Notes: generated from the letters alone by a model not told the origin. DNA of 64,000 bases from CAYQJL01 sp964573295 (GCA_964573295.1 CAZNJE010000014.1:1-64000), one strand, 5' to 3'; numbered from the stretch's first letter, positions 1 to 8,492 are shown. Numbers and translations are program-made.

Positions 1-10
1 TGGCCGGCAA

Positions 11-56
11 CTAACACATCGCTAACAATGGGCTAGTAAAAAACCTTGAGTATGCG
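11..56 (+). promoter_or_regulatory. Putative PhoB box and pstS promoter
   Basis: Three 7-bp direct repeats lie exactly 11 bp apart: CTAACAC at 11-17, CTAACAA at 22-28 and CTAGTAA at 33-39, separated by 4-bp spacers. PhoB-type response regulators bind 7-bp direct repeats with an 11-bp period. A -10-like hexamer TATGCG at 51-56 sits about 11 bp after the last repeat, where a Pho box replaces the -35 element. The ATG of pstS is about 60 nt further on. The repeat sequence differs from the E. coli CTGTCAT box, so the assignment rests on geometry and on its position before pstS. No phoB or phoR gene is in the window. Confidence 0.5.
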
Positions 57-118
57 GCGGTTTTTTGGTCAAACCGCAAGATTGGCGCCACCCAAGCGAA
101 AAGAAAGGAAGCCAGGTC

Positions 119-964
119 ATGTGGAAGGTCAGCATCGGTAGCGTGGCCCTCGCGGGGCTCTTCGCCCTGCTGGGCATCATGGGGGCGGGCACGCCGGCAA
201 CCGCCGCGGAGAGTGTTACCATCGATGGGTCCACCACGGTCGGCCCCATCGCCAAGGCATTCGCCGAATACTACATGGGCCTGCATCAAGATGTGAACAT
301 CACCGTCAGCGAGTCCGGCAGTGGTAACGGCGCCAAGAGCCTCATCAACGGCGCGTGCGACATCGCCGCCATGTCCCGCTTCATGAAAGAGAAGGAATTC
401 GGCGCAGCGGTGGAGAAGGGGATCCAGCCGGTGGCTCACGTGGTGGCCATGGACGGCATCGCATTGATCGTGCACCCCGCCAACCCCATCAAGAACATCA
501 CCGTTGAACAGACCCGCAACATCTACCTCGGCAACATCAAGAACTGGAATGAGCTCGGCGGCCCGAACCAGGAAATCGTGGTCATCAGCCGCGACACCAA
601 CAGCGGCACCTACGAGACCTTCGAAGGCCTGGTGATGAACAAAGAGAAAATGGGCGAGAGGGTCGAGTACCTGGGAAGCAACGGGGCGATCCGTCAGAAA
701 GTCCAGAGCACCCAGGCCGCCATTGGCTACGTGGGACTCGGCTTCGTGGACCGCACGGTCAAGGCGCTGGTGGTCAACGGCATCGAGTCGACCCCCCAGA
801 CCGTGGCGTCGGGCCGCTATCCGATCGCGCGACCTCTGTACATGTTCACCAACGGCTACCCCGAGCTGGGTGGCACGGTGCACGCTTTTGTGACCCTGCA
901 CTTGTCCCGCAAGGGGCAGGAGATCATCGAGGCCATCGGCTTCGTCCCGGTCACGAGTTACTAG
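119..964 (+). CDS. pstS: Phosphate ABC transporter, periplasmic phosphate-binding protein PstS
   Basis: This periplasmic protein captures inorganic phosphate and delivers it to the PstCAB importer. The 281-aa product starts at ATG 119 behind an AAGGAAG Shine-Dalgarno; an in-frame TTG at 65 is a less likely start. A signal peptide covers about residues 1-31, with cleavage near ATAA-ES. The mature part opens with the phosphate-loop signature DGSTTVGP and continues with ESGSGNG and SRDTNSGTYETF, all typical of PstS ligand contacts. It is the first gene of pstS-pstC-pstA-pstB-phoU, so induction by phosphate starvation is expected. A strong intercistronic hairpin follows the stop codon. Length and motifs are ordinary for the family and the identification is secure. 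Confidence 0.95.
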   Translation: MWKVSIGSVALAGLFALLGIMGAGTPATAAESVTIDGSTTVGPIAKAFAEYYMGLHQDVNITVSESGSGNGAKSLINGACDIAAMSRFMKEKEFGAAVEKGIQPVAHVVAMDGIALIVHPANPIKNITVEQTRNIYLGNIKNWNELGGPNQEIVVISRDTNSGTYETFEGLVMNKEKMGERVEYLGSNGAIRQKVQSTQAAIGYVGLGFVDRTVKALVVNGIESTPQTVASGRYPIARPLYMFTNGYPELGGTVHAFVTLHLSRKGQEIIEAIGFVPVTSY

Positions 965-1036
965 AGAGCTCCGCGGATCGCCTGCGCCGGTCTGTTCGTT
1001 GAGTCGGCGCCGGCTGGAAACGAACGATATCGACAC

Positions 1037-1067
1037 CCGCGGTTCTTCCTCCGGCGAAGAACCGCGG
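1037..1067 (+). promoter_or_regulatory. Intercistronic hairpin between pstS and pstC
   Basis: A perfect 12-bp stem (CCGCGGTTCTTC paired with GAAGAACCGCGG) closes a 7-nt loop. No T-run follows, so it is not a classic terminator. Such hairpins downstream of binding-protein genes usually stabilise the upstream mRNA or dampen read-through, giving more binding protein than membrane permease. That role is inferred. Confidence 0.7.
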
Positions 1068-1090
1068 TCACACATCCAAGAGGGGTGTTC

Positions 1091-2278
1091 GTGAATCCGG
1101 CCAGCAGACAAACGATGCTCGATGATGCGCGCGGCAGTGGGTTGCACAACCTGCGCGGCGACCTGCTCATGAGCGAGCGCGCCAGCCGTCTGCGCAAGGT
1201 GGCCGCCCTGCTAGGCCACGGGCTCTTGCTGGCCGTGACATCGAGTTCGGCGATTGTCGTCTTTTTCATCTTCTACTTCATCTTCCGCGACGCGCTTCCC
1301 TTCTTTCAGCTTCAGGGCTTCGCGGAGTTCTTCTCGAGCACGCGCTGGTATCCCTCCGGGACCCCACCAGAGTTTGGCAGCCTCGCGATCTTCGTCGGCA
1401 GCGGCTTGGTCACCCTCGGCGCCATCGCCGTGGCAACACCGCTGGGCGTTTCGGCAGCCGTGTGCCTCAGCGATGTCTTGCCGTTCTCGGTCCGACAGGC
1501 GGTCAAGCCGGTCATCGAGATCCTGGCCGCCATCCCGTCGGTGGCCTACGGTTTCTTCGCCCTGGTGGTCTTCGCCCCCATGCTTCAGGAGAGTGGCGGC
1601 CGCATCCTGGCAACCGCCACCTGGCTCCTGGGCATTCCGATCCTGGGGTTGACCTCGATCGTGGCCAGCGACCTTCTCGCCCATCGTTTCCAGGGCGGGG
1701 CCCGGCAGATCGCCCGCGGCGCCGGCTTCCTCGTTCTGGCCGGACTCTCTGCTTTCTTCCTGGCCCGGTTGGCCGCCACTCTGGGCGCGCTGCAGATCTC
1801 CAGCGGCACGAATGCACTCAACGTCTCGATCATCCTCGGCATCATGGCCTTGCCCACGATCGTCAGCGTATCGGAAGATGCGCTGCAAGCAGTGGGACGA
1901 GAGCTGCGCGAGGGGAGCTACGCCCTGGGCGCGACCCGGGCCGAGACGATCCTCAAGGTCGTGATCCCGGCGGCGAGCAGCGGGATCATGGCCGCGATCA
2001 TTCTGGGGATCATGCGCGTGATCGGCGAGACCATGGTGGTCTGGATGGCCTCGGGCAATGCGTCGCAGATCCCCGAGCCCTGGTACAACCTGCTCGAACC
2101 CATCCGCACGCTGACGGCGACCATCGCCGGGGACATGGGTGAGGCCGACCATGTCACCGGCTCCTCACGCTACCATGTGCTCTTCGCCATGGCGTTCTCG
2201 CTGCTGGCGATCTCCTTCGCCTGCAATCTGGCGAGCGAATGGATCGTCGTCCGCTCCCGCAAGAAGGCGAGAAGCTGA
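1091..2278 (+). CDS. pstC: Phosphate ABC transporter permease PstC
   Basis: One of the two membrane-spanning subunits of the phosphate importer, in the inner membrane. The first transmembrane helix follows a short cytoplasmic N-terminus, about five more helices follow, and a typical EAA-type coupling loop lies near residues 280-320 (YALGATRAETILKVVIPAA). The start is uncertain. GTG 1091 has the best Shine-Dalgarno (AGAGGGG, 5 nt away). GTG 1085 is just upstream of it, and ATG 1169 (MSERASRLRK) would give the length most common in the family. The stop at 2276-2278 is 2 nt before pstA, indicating one transcript and coupled translation. It pairs with PstA to form the permease pore. Confidence 0.92.
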   Translation: MNPASRQTMLDDARGSGLHNLRGDLLMSERASRLRKVAALLGHGLLLAVTSSSAIVVFFIFYFIFRDALPFFQLQGFAEFFSSTRWYPSGTPPEFGSLAIFVGSGLVTLGAIAVATPLGVSAAVCLSDVLPFSVRQAVKPVIEILAAIPSVAYGFFALVVFAPMLQESGGRILATATWLLGIPILGLTSIVASDLLAHRFQGGARQIARGAGFLVLAGLSAFFLARLAATLGALQISSGTNALNVSIILGIMALPTIVSVSEDALQAVGRELREGSYALGATRAETILKVVIPAASSGIMAAIILGIMRVIGETMVVWMASGNASQIPEPWYNLLEPIRTLTATIAGDMGEADHVTGSSRYHVLFAMAFSLLAISFACNLASEWIVVRSRKKARS

Positions 2279-2280
2279 TC

Positions 2281-3642
2281 ATGGAACTGGCGACGCGCAA
2301 ACTACTGGACCGCTCCTTCTCAGGTCTTGGCTTCCTGTCGATCTTCCTGATGGCGGCCTCGCTGCTCGTGATCTTGACGCCCATCTTCGTCCGCGGCATG
2401 GGGGCCATTGTCTTCAAGGGTACGGTCGAGTTTCGCCGGATGCAGCTCGAGCGCTTCGAGCGCGGTAACCGCGAGGAAATCGGCGCCGAGGTCGCGGCCG
2501 CCTGGGCGGCGCGGCAACCGGTGCTCGATATGATTGCCGACTTCCGGACGGAGCTGGACGAGATGGGCATCGTCGAGCGCATGAAGTATCGCGATGCCCT
2601 GGGTGAGATCGAGTCGGCCTTGCGCGAGCTCCTCGGCCCCTTTCCCGGCGAACCCGATCCGGTCATGCCACGGGATCAATACGGACAGACCCGCTGGGAC
2701 CGCACGCAGGTTCACCTCCATCACGTGCTCTACCGCACCGAGTACGACTATTCCGACCCGGATCGAATGGGGATCCCCGTCGATGTGCCGCGTGCCGGCG
2801 AGTTCGAGGGCACCGCGCTCGAACCCTTCTTCCCCTACCTCGAGGAGCACGTCGAGGAGATGATGCGCCCGAAGTTGACCCTCTACGGCGGCTTCATCAC
2901 CGACGATTCGATCGACGCCCACATCTTCGGCGGTATCTGGCCCGAGGTGCTGGGCACCTTGTATCTCACGCTCGGCGCCATGCTCTTCGCCTTGCCGATG
3001 GGCGTGATCTCGGCCATCTACCTCGTCGAGTACGCCCACGAGGGACGCTTCATCAGTTTCTTGCGTACCTGCATCAGCACCCTGGCCGGCGTCCCCAGCA
3101 TCGTCTTCGCCCTCTTCGGCCTGGCCTTCTTCATCAACTCCCTGCAGCTCACCGAGAGCAAGAGCCTCTTGGCCGGTTCGCTGACCTTGGGTTGCCTGGT
3201 GCTGCCCACGGTGATCCGCGCCTCGGAAGAGGCCATTCGCGCGGTCCCGGCCACCTACAAGGAGGCGGCCCTGAGCCTGGGGGCCAGTCGCTGGCGGGCG
3301 GTAGTGACCGTCATCCTCCCGGCGGCGTTGCCGGGCGTCTTGACCGGCACGGTCATCAGCATGGGCCGCGCGGCAGGCGAAACGGCGCCGATCATCTTCA
3401 CGGCGGCGGTCAGCGTGGGCAAGCCGCTCAACCTCTTCAAGGCGAAGTTCTGGGAGATCCTCTCCCAGCCAACCCCGGCGCTGCCGTGGAACATCTACAA
3501 TCTGGCCACTGAGCACGAGGCCGTCGACGAGATTCGCCACGTTCAGTTCGGCATGGTCTTCGTATTGGTGATGCTCGTGCTGATCCTGAACACCACCGCG
3601 ATCATCCTGCGCGCGAGGATCGCGAAGAAATTGAGGGGCTAG
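2281..3642 (+). CDS. pstA: Phosphate ABC transporter permease PstA with large extracytoplasmic insert
   Basis: Second permease subunit of the Pst importer. Translation starts at ATG 2281, immediately after pstC. At 453 aa it is much longer than the usual PstA of about 290 aa. The extra length is a hydrophilic, charged segment of roughly residues 40-210 between the first and second transmembrane helices, so it should face the periplasm. The remaining helices occupy about 220-445. The EAA coupling loop (EAALSLGASRWRAVV) is intact near residues 335-350 and should contact PstB. Long PstA variants of this type exist in several phyla, so the insert is unusual rather than unique. Its function is unknown; contact with PstS is one possibility. 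Confidence 0.93.
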   Translation: MELATRKLLDRSFSGLGFLSIFLMAASLLVILTPIFVRGMGAIVFKGTVEFRRMQLERFERGNREEIGAEVAAAWAARQPVLDMIADFRTELDEMGIVERMKYRDALGEIESALRELLGPFPGEPDPVMPRDQYGQTRWDRTQVHLHHVLYRTEYDYSDPDRMGIPVDVPRAGEFEGTALEPFFPYLEEHVEEMMRPKLTLYGGFITDDSIDAHIFGGIWPEVLGTLYLTLGAMLFALPMGVISAIYLVEYAHEGRFISFLRTCISTLAGVPSIVFALFGLAFFINSLQLTESKSLLAGSLTLGCLVLPTVIRASEEAIRAVPATYKEAALSLGASRWRAVVTVILPAALPGVLTGTVISMGRAAGETAPIIFTAAVSVGKPLNLFKAKFWEILSQPTPALPWNIYNLATEHEAVDEIRHVQFGMVFVLVMLVLILNTTAIILRARIAKKLRG

Positions 3643-3646
3643 GTCC

Positions 3647-4471
3647 ATGTCGACGCCCAAATTCGAGCTATCGGTTCCCGATAAGAAGGCGGACGTCCTG
3701 CGCTCGGCGCCCGAAGAGCACCCGCACATCATCTCCGAGGAGTTTTCGATCTTCTACGGGGACAACGAAGCCGTGCGCCAGGTGACCATGAAGATCCCCG
3801 AGAAACTCGTCACGGCGATCATTGGGCCGAGCGGCTGCGGTAAGAGCACGTTCCTGCGCGCGATCAACCGGATGAACGACTTGATCCCGGGCTGTTACAC
3901 GAAGGGCAAGCTCATCTTCGACGGGCAGGACGTCTACGGGGCCAAGGTGGATGTCACCACGCTGCGGCAACGGGTGGGCATGGTCTTCCAGAAGCCGAAC
4001 CCGTTCCCCAAGTCGATCTTCGAAAATGTGGCCTATGGCCCTCGTATCCTGGGCATCAACAACAAGTCCCAGCTCAACGACATCGTCGAGCAAAGCCTGA
4101 TCCGCTCGGCGCTGTTCGAAGAGGTCAAGGACCGCTTGAACGCCAACGCGCTCGGTCTCTCCGGCGGCCAACAGCAGCGTCTGTGCATCGCGCGCGCCCT
4201 GGCCATCAGCCCGGATGTCTTGCTGATGGATGAGCCCACCTCCGCGCTCGACCCGCGTTCAACGACGCGAATCGAGGACTTGATCGGTGAGTTGCGCGGC
4301 CAGTACACCATCTGTATCGTCACCCACAACATGCAACAGGCGGCCCGCGTGTCCGATTTCACCGCGTTTCTATACGAAGGGTGGTTGATCGAATTCGGGC
4401 TCACCGAGGAACTCTTCACCAATCCCGAGAAGAAGCAGACCGAAGACTACATCACCGGCCGCTTCGGTTAG
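3647..4471 (+). CDS. pstB: Phosphate ABC transporter ATP-binding protein PstB
   Basis: The cytoplasmic ATPase that powers phosphate import through PstC/PstA. The 274-aa product has Walker A GPSGCGKST at residues 60-68, the signature LSGGQQQR, Walker B LLMDEPTSALDP and the switch histidine in VTHNM. It starts at ATG 3647, 4 nt after the pstA stop. PstB usually begins around the beta-strand that precedes FYGDNEA; here about 25 extra polar residues come first. The order pstA-pstB-phoU is canonical. All catalytic motifs are intact. Confidence 0.96.
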   Translation: MSTPKFELSVPDKKADVLRSAPEEHPHIISEEFSIFYGDNEAVRQVTMKIPEKLVTAIIGPSGCGKSTFLRAINRMNDLIPGCYTKGKLIFDGQDVYGAKVDVTTLRQRVGMVFQKPNPFPKSIFENVAYGPRILGINNKSQLNDIVEQSLIRSALFEEVKDRLNANALGLSGGQQQRLCIARALAISPDVLLMDEPTSALDPRSTTRIEDLIGELRGQYTICIVTHNMQQAARVSDFTAFLYEGWLIEFGLTEELFTNPEKKQTEDYITGRFG

Positions 4472-4493
4472 ACCGCGGCAAGGAGCACGACCG

Positions 4494-5228
4494 ATGTCGA
4501 TGCATATGACCCGTGAGATTGACAACCTCAAGCGCATGATCCTCTCACTCAGCGCCGTCGTGGAGGAGAGCGTTCAGAAGGCGGTATGGTCGATCGAGAA
4601 GCTGGATCGCACGTTGGCCCAAGAGGTGATCGACACCGACCTCGAAATCGACCGCATCGAGGTCGAGGTCGAAGAGGCCTGTCTGAAGACCCTGGCGCTG
4701 TACCAACCGGTAGCGGTGGATCTGCGCTTCATCATCGCGGTCCTGAAGATCAACAACGACCTGGAGCGCATCGGTGATCTAGCGGTCAATATCGCCAGCC
4801 GAACCCTGTTCCTCTGCGATGCCCCGCGCCGCGTCACGCCGTTCGACTTCAGCGAGATCTGCCACAAGACACTCGACATGCTGCGGATCAGCCTCGACAG
4901 CCTCATGACGATGGATGCCGCCCGCGCCAGTCGCGTGCTGACGCTCGACGACGAGGTCGATGAAATCAACCGCAACATCTTCGGACGGGTGTTCGAGATG
5001 ATTCGTCAGTCACCGGATGACACCGAGGTGCTCATCAGTTACATGAGCGGCAGCCGGTTGCTCGAACGGATTGCCGACCACGCCACCAACATCGCCGAGG
5101 ACGTCATTTATATGATCGAGGGCTGGATCGTGCGCCACGGCGCCGCCTTCGACGATGAGAACGACGAGGACGCGGGGACCGAACCCGAGGCCAACGAGAG
5201 CGGGCCCTCCCAGCCGTCGAACCCGTAG
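4494..5228 (+). CDS. phoU: Phosphate signalling complex protein PhoU
   Basis: PhoU is a cytoplasmic helical-bundle protein that links the Pst transporter to the PhoR/PhoB two-component system and limits phosphate uptake. The 244-aa product has the two PhoU repeats. The first includes ALYQPVAVDLRFI and LKINNDLERIGDLAVNIA, and the second includes SGSRLLERIADHATNIAED; these are the metal-binding E/D-rich helices of the family. It starts at ATG 4494 behind AAGGAGCACGACCG. The last 25 residues are acidic and Ser/Pro-rich and appear dispensable. The TAG stop forms part of the following period-8 repeat. As last gene of the operon it presumably shares the pst promoter. Confidence 0.95.
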   Translation: MSMHMTREIDNLKRMILSLSAVVEESVQKAVWSIEKLDRTLAQEVIDTDLEIDRIEVEVEEACLKTLALYQPVAVDLRFIIAVLKINNDLERIGDLAVNIASRTLFLCDAPRRVTPFDFSEICHKTLDMLRISLDSLMTMDAARASRVLTLDDEVDEINRNIFGRVFEMIRQSPDDTEVLISYMSGSRLLERIADHATNIAEDVIYMIEGWIVRHGAAFDDENDEDAGTEPEANESGPSQPSNP

Positions 5229-5316
5229 TAGCCCCGTAGCCCCGTAGCCCCGTAGCCCCGTGGCCTCGTGGCCTCGTAGCCTCGTAGCCTCGTAGCCCCC
5301 GTGGCCCAGTGGCCCC
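5228..5316. repeat. Period-8 tandem repeat between phoU and rnfC
   Basis: About eleven copies of an 8-nt unit (GTAGCCCC, drifting to GTGGCCTC and GTAGCCTC) run from the phoU stop codon to 5316. The array fills half of the gap before rnfC. All three frames of an 8-nt repeat are sampled in turn, so it is not coding on the plus strand. It looks like a slippage-generated microsatellite. No terminator is visible between phoU and rnfC. Confidence 0.9.
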
Positions 5317-5410
5317 GCTTGCAAGGTCCTTGACTCCTCCCTTCTCCATGGGCGATTCTTGGCCCTTCCATGAAGACTTTCCGGTGGTCTGCAGACGAGG
5401 AGAATTCTGC

Positions 5411-6802
5411 ATGGCGGTCCGAAAGCCGATCCCCGAGCATCTGGAGGGGCGGTTACGCTCATTCACAGGCGGCGTCCATCCCCCCGAGCACAAGGAGATT
5501 ACCGAGCACCTGGCCACCGAGCGAGCCCCCATCCCCCCCGAGGTCATCCTTCCGCTCTCGATGCACGTCGGGGCCCCCGCCACACCGGTCGTGGCGAAAA
5601 AGGACGATGTTTCACGCGGCCAGTTGTTGGCCAAGGCCGCCGGATTCGTCTCCGCCCCCATCCACAGTCCGGTCTGGGGCACGGTCAAGGAGATCGCCCC
5701 GCGTCCCCACCAGAGCGGGCGCATGGCCCCGGCCATCGTGATCACGGTCGATACCGAGAAGACCTCTGAGGCCATCGCCACCGAAGAAAGCGAACCGATC
5801 CCAGCCGATCTCGATCTGGGCGGGTACGAGGGGCAGCAGATCATCGACGCGGTCAAGGACGCCGGCATCGTTGGCCTGGGTGGGGCGGCATTCCCCTCCT
5901 TCATCAAGATGCTCCCCAACGACGAGAAACCCATCGACATCGTCATTTTGAACGGTACCGAGTGCGAACCGTACTTGACGGCCGACCACCGGGCCATGCT
6001 GGAGATGCCCGGCCGGATCCTGGCCGGTCTGCGTCTGGCGATGAAGGCTACCGGCGCTCCCCGGGGGGCGATCGGCATCGAAGACAACAAGCCCGACGCC
6101 ATCGAGTCGATGAAACGCACCCTCAACGCCGCCGGAATAAGCGAGCGGATCGAGGTCTGCACGCTCAAGACGAAGTATCCGCAGGGCGGTGAGCGCACGT
6201 TGATCCCGGTCATCACCGGCCGGGAGGTTCCCGTGGGCGGCTTCCCGCCGGATGTGGGCGTCGCGATCTTCAACGTGGGCACTGCCGCCGCGATCGCCGC
6301 GGCCGTCGCGCGCGGGCGGCCCCTCATCGAGCGCATCGTCACCCTGACCGGGCACGGGCTGCGCCAGCCCGGCAACCTGGTCTCCCTGATCGGTACGCCG
6401 CTCTCCTTCCTGATCGATCAGCGCGGCGGCACGACCGAGAACGCCGGCATGGCCATTCTGGGCGGCCCCATGATGGGCCCGACGGCCGCCACCCTGGAAC
6501 TGCCCGTGCTGAAGGGCATGAGCGGGGTGACGATCCTGACCGCCGATGAGCTCAAGGCCGCGCGCGAGTACGCCTGCATCCGCTGCGGACGGTGTGTCGA
6601 TGTCTGCCCGCTGGGCTTGATGCCCGCACTCCTGATGCGGCTCTGTCAGTATCGCCGCGTGCAGGAGGCCCTGGACAATCATCTGATGGCCTGCGTGGAA
6701 TGCGGCACGTGCAGCTACGTCTGCCCCAGCCAGATTCATCTCGTGCAGTACATGCGTTCGGGCAAAGTACAGGCCCGTGCGCTGCAGACGAAGAAGAACT
6801 AG
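5411..6802 (+). CDS. rnfC: Rnf complex subunit RnfC (NADH-binding, 4Fe-4S)
   Basis: Peripheral membrane subunit of the Rnf ferredoxin:NAD+ oxidoreductase; it carries FMN and exchanges electrons with NAD(H). The 463-aa product starts at ATG 5411 behind GAGGAGA; longer upstream extensions lack a Shine-Dalgarno. The N-terminus is the conserved RnfC barrel-sandwich domain (FTGGVHPPEHKE). A nucleotide/FMN-binding segment GIVGLGGAAFPSF lies near residues 152-164. Two 4Fe-4S clusters are ligated by C389/C392/C395/C399 and C428/C431/C434/C438. It is the first gene of rnfCDGEAB, the order used in many anaerobes. No long Ala/Lys C-terminal tail is present on RnfC; that feature is on RnfB here. Confidence 0.96.
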   Translation: MAVRKPIPEHLEGRLRSFTGGVHPPEHKEITEHLATERAPIPPEVILPLSMHVGAPATPVVAKKDDVSRGQLLAKAAGFVSAPIHSPVWGTVKEIAPRPHQSGRMAPAIVITVDTEKTSEAIATEESEPIPADLDLGGYEGQQIIDAVKDAGIVGLGGAAFPSFIKMLPNDEKPIDIVILNGTECEPYLTADHRAMLEMPGRILAGLRLAMKATGAPRGAIGIEDNKPDAIESMKRTLNAAGISERIEVCTLKTKYPQGGERTLIPVITGREVPVGGFPPDVGVAIFNVGTAAAIAAAVARGRPLIERIVTLTGHGLRQPGNLVSLIGTPLSFLIDQRGGTTENAGMAILGGPMMGPTAATLELPVLKGMSGVTILTADELKAAREYACIRCGRCVDVCPLGLMPALLMRLCQYRRVQEALDNHLMACVECGTCSYVCPSQIHLVQYMRSGKVQARALQTKKN

Positions 6803-6841
6803 ACCGCCCCCCGGGAAGACCGGATCGAGCGAAGGAGGTCC

Positions 6842-7870
6842 ATGTCCATGGCTGCCGAGGAGAAGAAGGGCTCTGGGCTCTTTGCCGTGGAGAGCTCTCC
6901 TCATGTCAGTGGCAACCTGACCACGCCGCGCGTGATGTTCGACGTGCTGCTCGCGCTGCTGCCGGCCACCGTGGCCGCGCTGTGGTTGTTCGGCGGCTGG
7001 GCGTTGCTCTTGATGGTGTCCTGCATCGCCGGCGCCGTGGCAGCCGAAGCCTTCGCCAACCGGCTGATGGGCCGGCCACAGACGACCCGCGACCTGAGCG
7101 CCGTGGTCACCGGCCTGATCCTGGCCTTCTGCCTGCCGCCGACGTTTCCCTTCTACTTCGGCTTCCTGGGCGGGGCGGTCTCGACCGGTATCGGCAAAAT
7201 GGTCTTCGGCGGTCTGGGCTGCAACGTCTTCAACCCGGCCATGGTGGGGCGCGCTTTCCTCACGGCCTGCTTCGGCACGATGATGACGACCTGGACCGAG
7301 CCGTTCACGATGCAGACGATCGGGCTCGAGGCGGTGACGCAGGCGACGCCGCTCGGGATCGCCAAGGAGATCCTCAAGGCGGGCGGCGATCCGGAGAAGA
7401 CCCGTGCCCTCGCAAATTTGTTGCCCAAGATGTTTGTCGGTACTACCGGTGGATCGCTGGGTGAGACCTCCAGCCTGGCGATCCTGCTCGGCGGCGGCTG
7501 GATGCTGCTGCGGCGGACGATCACCTGGCACATTCCCACCGGCGTGCTGCTAGGCGCCCTCCTCTTCGCGGTCCCGAGTTGGCTGGTGAGTCCGGACGCG
7601 GTGGTCAACCCCCTGGCTCACTTGCTCGGGGGGGCCATGCTCTTCGGCGCCTTCATCATTGCGACCGATCCGGTGTCCTGCCCCCTATCGCCAAAGGGAC
7701 GGTTCATCTTCGGGGTAGGCGTCGGGCTTCTCACGATGCTGATCCGCATCGTGGGCGGCTATCCGGAGGGGGTCATGTACGCGGTCCTCCTGATGAACTC
7801 GGTCTCCCCCTTCCTCGACCGCTGGACGCGGACGCGGCCTCTGGGGCTGCAGGAGGGTGCCCATGCTTAG
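6842..7870 (+). CDS. rnfD: Rnf complex subunit RnfD (membrane, covalent FMN)
   Basis: Integral membrane subunit that takes part in electron transfer and ion translocation. The 342-aa sequence begins with the conserved segment SSPHVSGNLTTPRVMFDVLLAL and has about nine hydrophobic helices. The FMN-attachment region is TQATPL at residues 166-171, with T169 the likely covalent FMN site (homologous to the SGAT motif of NqrB). The start is ATG 6842 behind a perfect AAGGAGG. The 3' end overlaps rnfG by 8 nt, consistent with translational coupling. Typical family length. Confidence 0.95.
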   Translation: MSMAAEEKKGSGLFAVESSPHVSGNLTTPRVMFDVLLALLPATVAALWLFGGWALLLMVSCIAGAVAAEAFANRLMGRPQTTRDLSAVVTGLILAFCLPPTFPFYFGFLGGAVSTGIGKMVFGGLGCNVFNPAMVGRAFLTACFGTMMTTWTEPFTMQTIGLEAVTQATPLGIAKEILKAGGDPEKTRALANLLPKMFVGTTGGSLGETSSLAILLGGGWMLLRRTITWHIPTGVLLGALLFAVPSWLVSPDAVVNPLAHLLGGAMLFGAFIIATDPVSCPLSPKGRFIFGVGVGLLTMLIRIVGGYPEGVMYAVLLMNSVSPFLDRWTRTRPLGLQEGAHA

Positions 7871-8492
7871 TTTTCTGCGCGTCTCCTGGCTGGTCCTGGT
7901 CTGCGCCTTCGGCTTCGGCCTTCTCCTGGCCGGGATCTACTCGAGCTTGGAACCCAGGATCGAGGCCAATCGCATCGCCACCCTGAATCGCGGAATCCGC
8001 TCCATTCTTGCCCGGGCCGATTCGATCCAGGCCGACACGATCCGGGTCCGCGAGGCCGGCATGGACGTTCCGGCAATCGTCTACACCGGCCTCTCCTCGG
8101 CCGGAGGACCGGTCGGGTATGTGTTCCGGGCCGAGGGGACCGGATTCCAGGACAAGATCGAGCTGCTGGTGGGCGTCGATCCCGAGTTCGCAACCTACCG
8201 GGGCATCTCCGTGCTCTTCGCCGCCGAGACCCCCGGCTTCGGGGACGCGATCCGCGACTCGGCCATCTTCAAGAGCCAGTTCGTGGGCGCTCCGGTGGAT
8301 CCGCCTCTCACGGTCGTCAAGACCGGCGACCGAACCAAGACCGATGACAGCGAGATCGTCTCGATCACCGGCGCCACGATCACCACCGAGGCGGTAACGA
8401 ATCTCATCAACCGCCGGGTCGAGATGATCCGGCCGAAGGTGCGTGCCCTGGGCGGCAGCCCGCAAGCCGAACCCGCAGACGCGTCGCAATAG
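7863..8492 (+). CDS. rnfG: Rnf complex subunit RnfG (covalent FMN, periplasmic)
   Basis: RnfG has one N-terminal transmembrane helix (about residues 5-26) and a periplasmic FMN-binding domain. The flavinylation motif is SITGATITTEAV near residues 165-176; the Thr of GAT carries FMN by a phosphoester bond made by ApbE, whose gene is not in this window. The 209-aa frame starts at ATG 7863 inside the end of rnfD, right after GGAGGG. The product is an electron carrier between RnfD and the rest of the complex. The stop codon lies within a 15-bp tandem duplication. Confidence 0.94.
   Translation: MLSFLRVSWLVLVCAFGFGLLLAGIYSSLEPRIEANRIATLNRGIRSILARADSIQADTIRVREAGMDVPAIVYTGLSSAGGPVGYVFRAEGTGFQDKIELLVGVDPEFATYRGISVLFAAETPGFGDAIRDSAIFKSQFVGAPVDPPLTVVKTGDRTKTDDSEIVSITGATITTEAVTNLINRRVEMIRPKVRALGGSPQAEPADASQ

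Noticed and set aside
38..67. AAAAAACC...GGTTTTTT inverted repeat as a terminator of an upstream gene.
   Set aside because: The stem is mostly A:T, the loop is long, and the region overlaps the predicted pstS promoter; a terminator cannot be supported without the upstream gene.
5228..5316. The repeat array considered as a CRISPR.
   Set aside because: The unit is 8 nt with no spacers and no cas genes are present.
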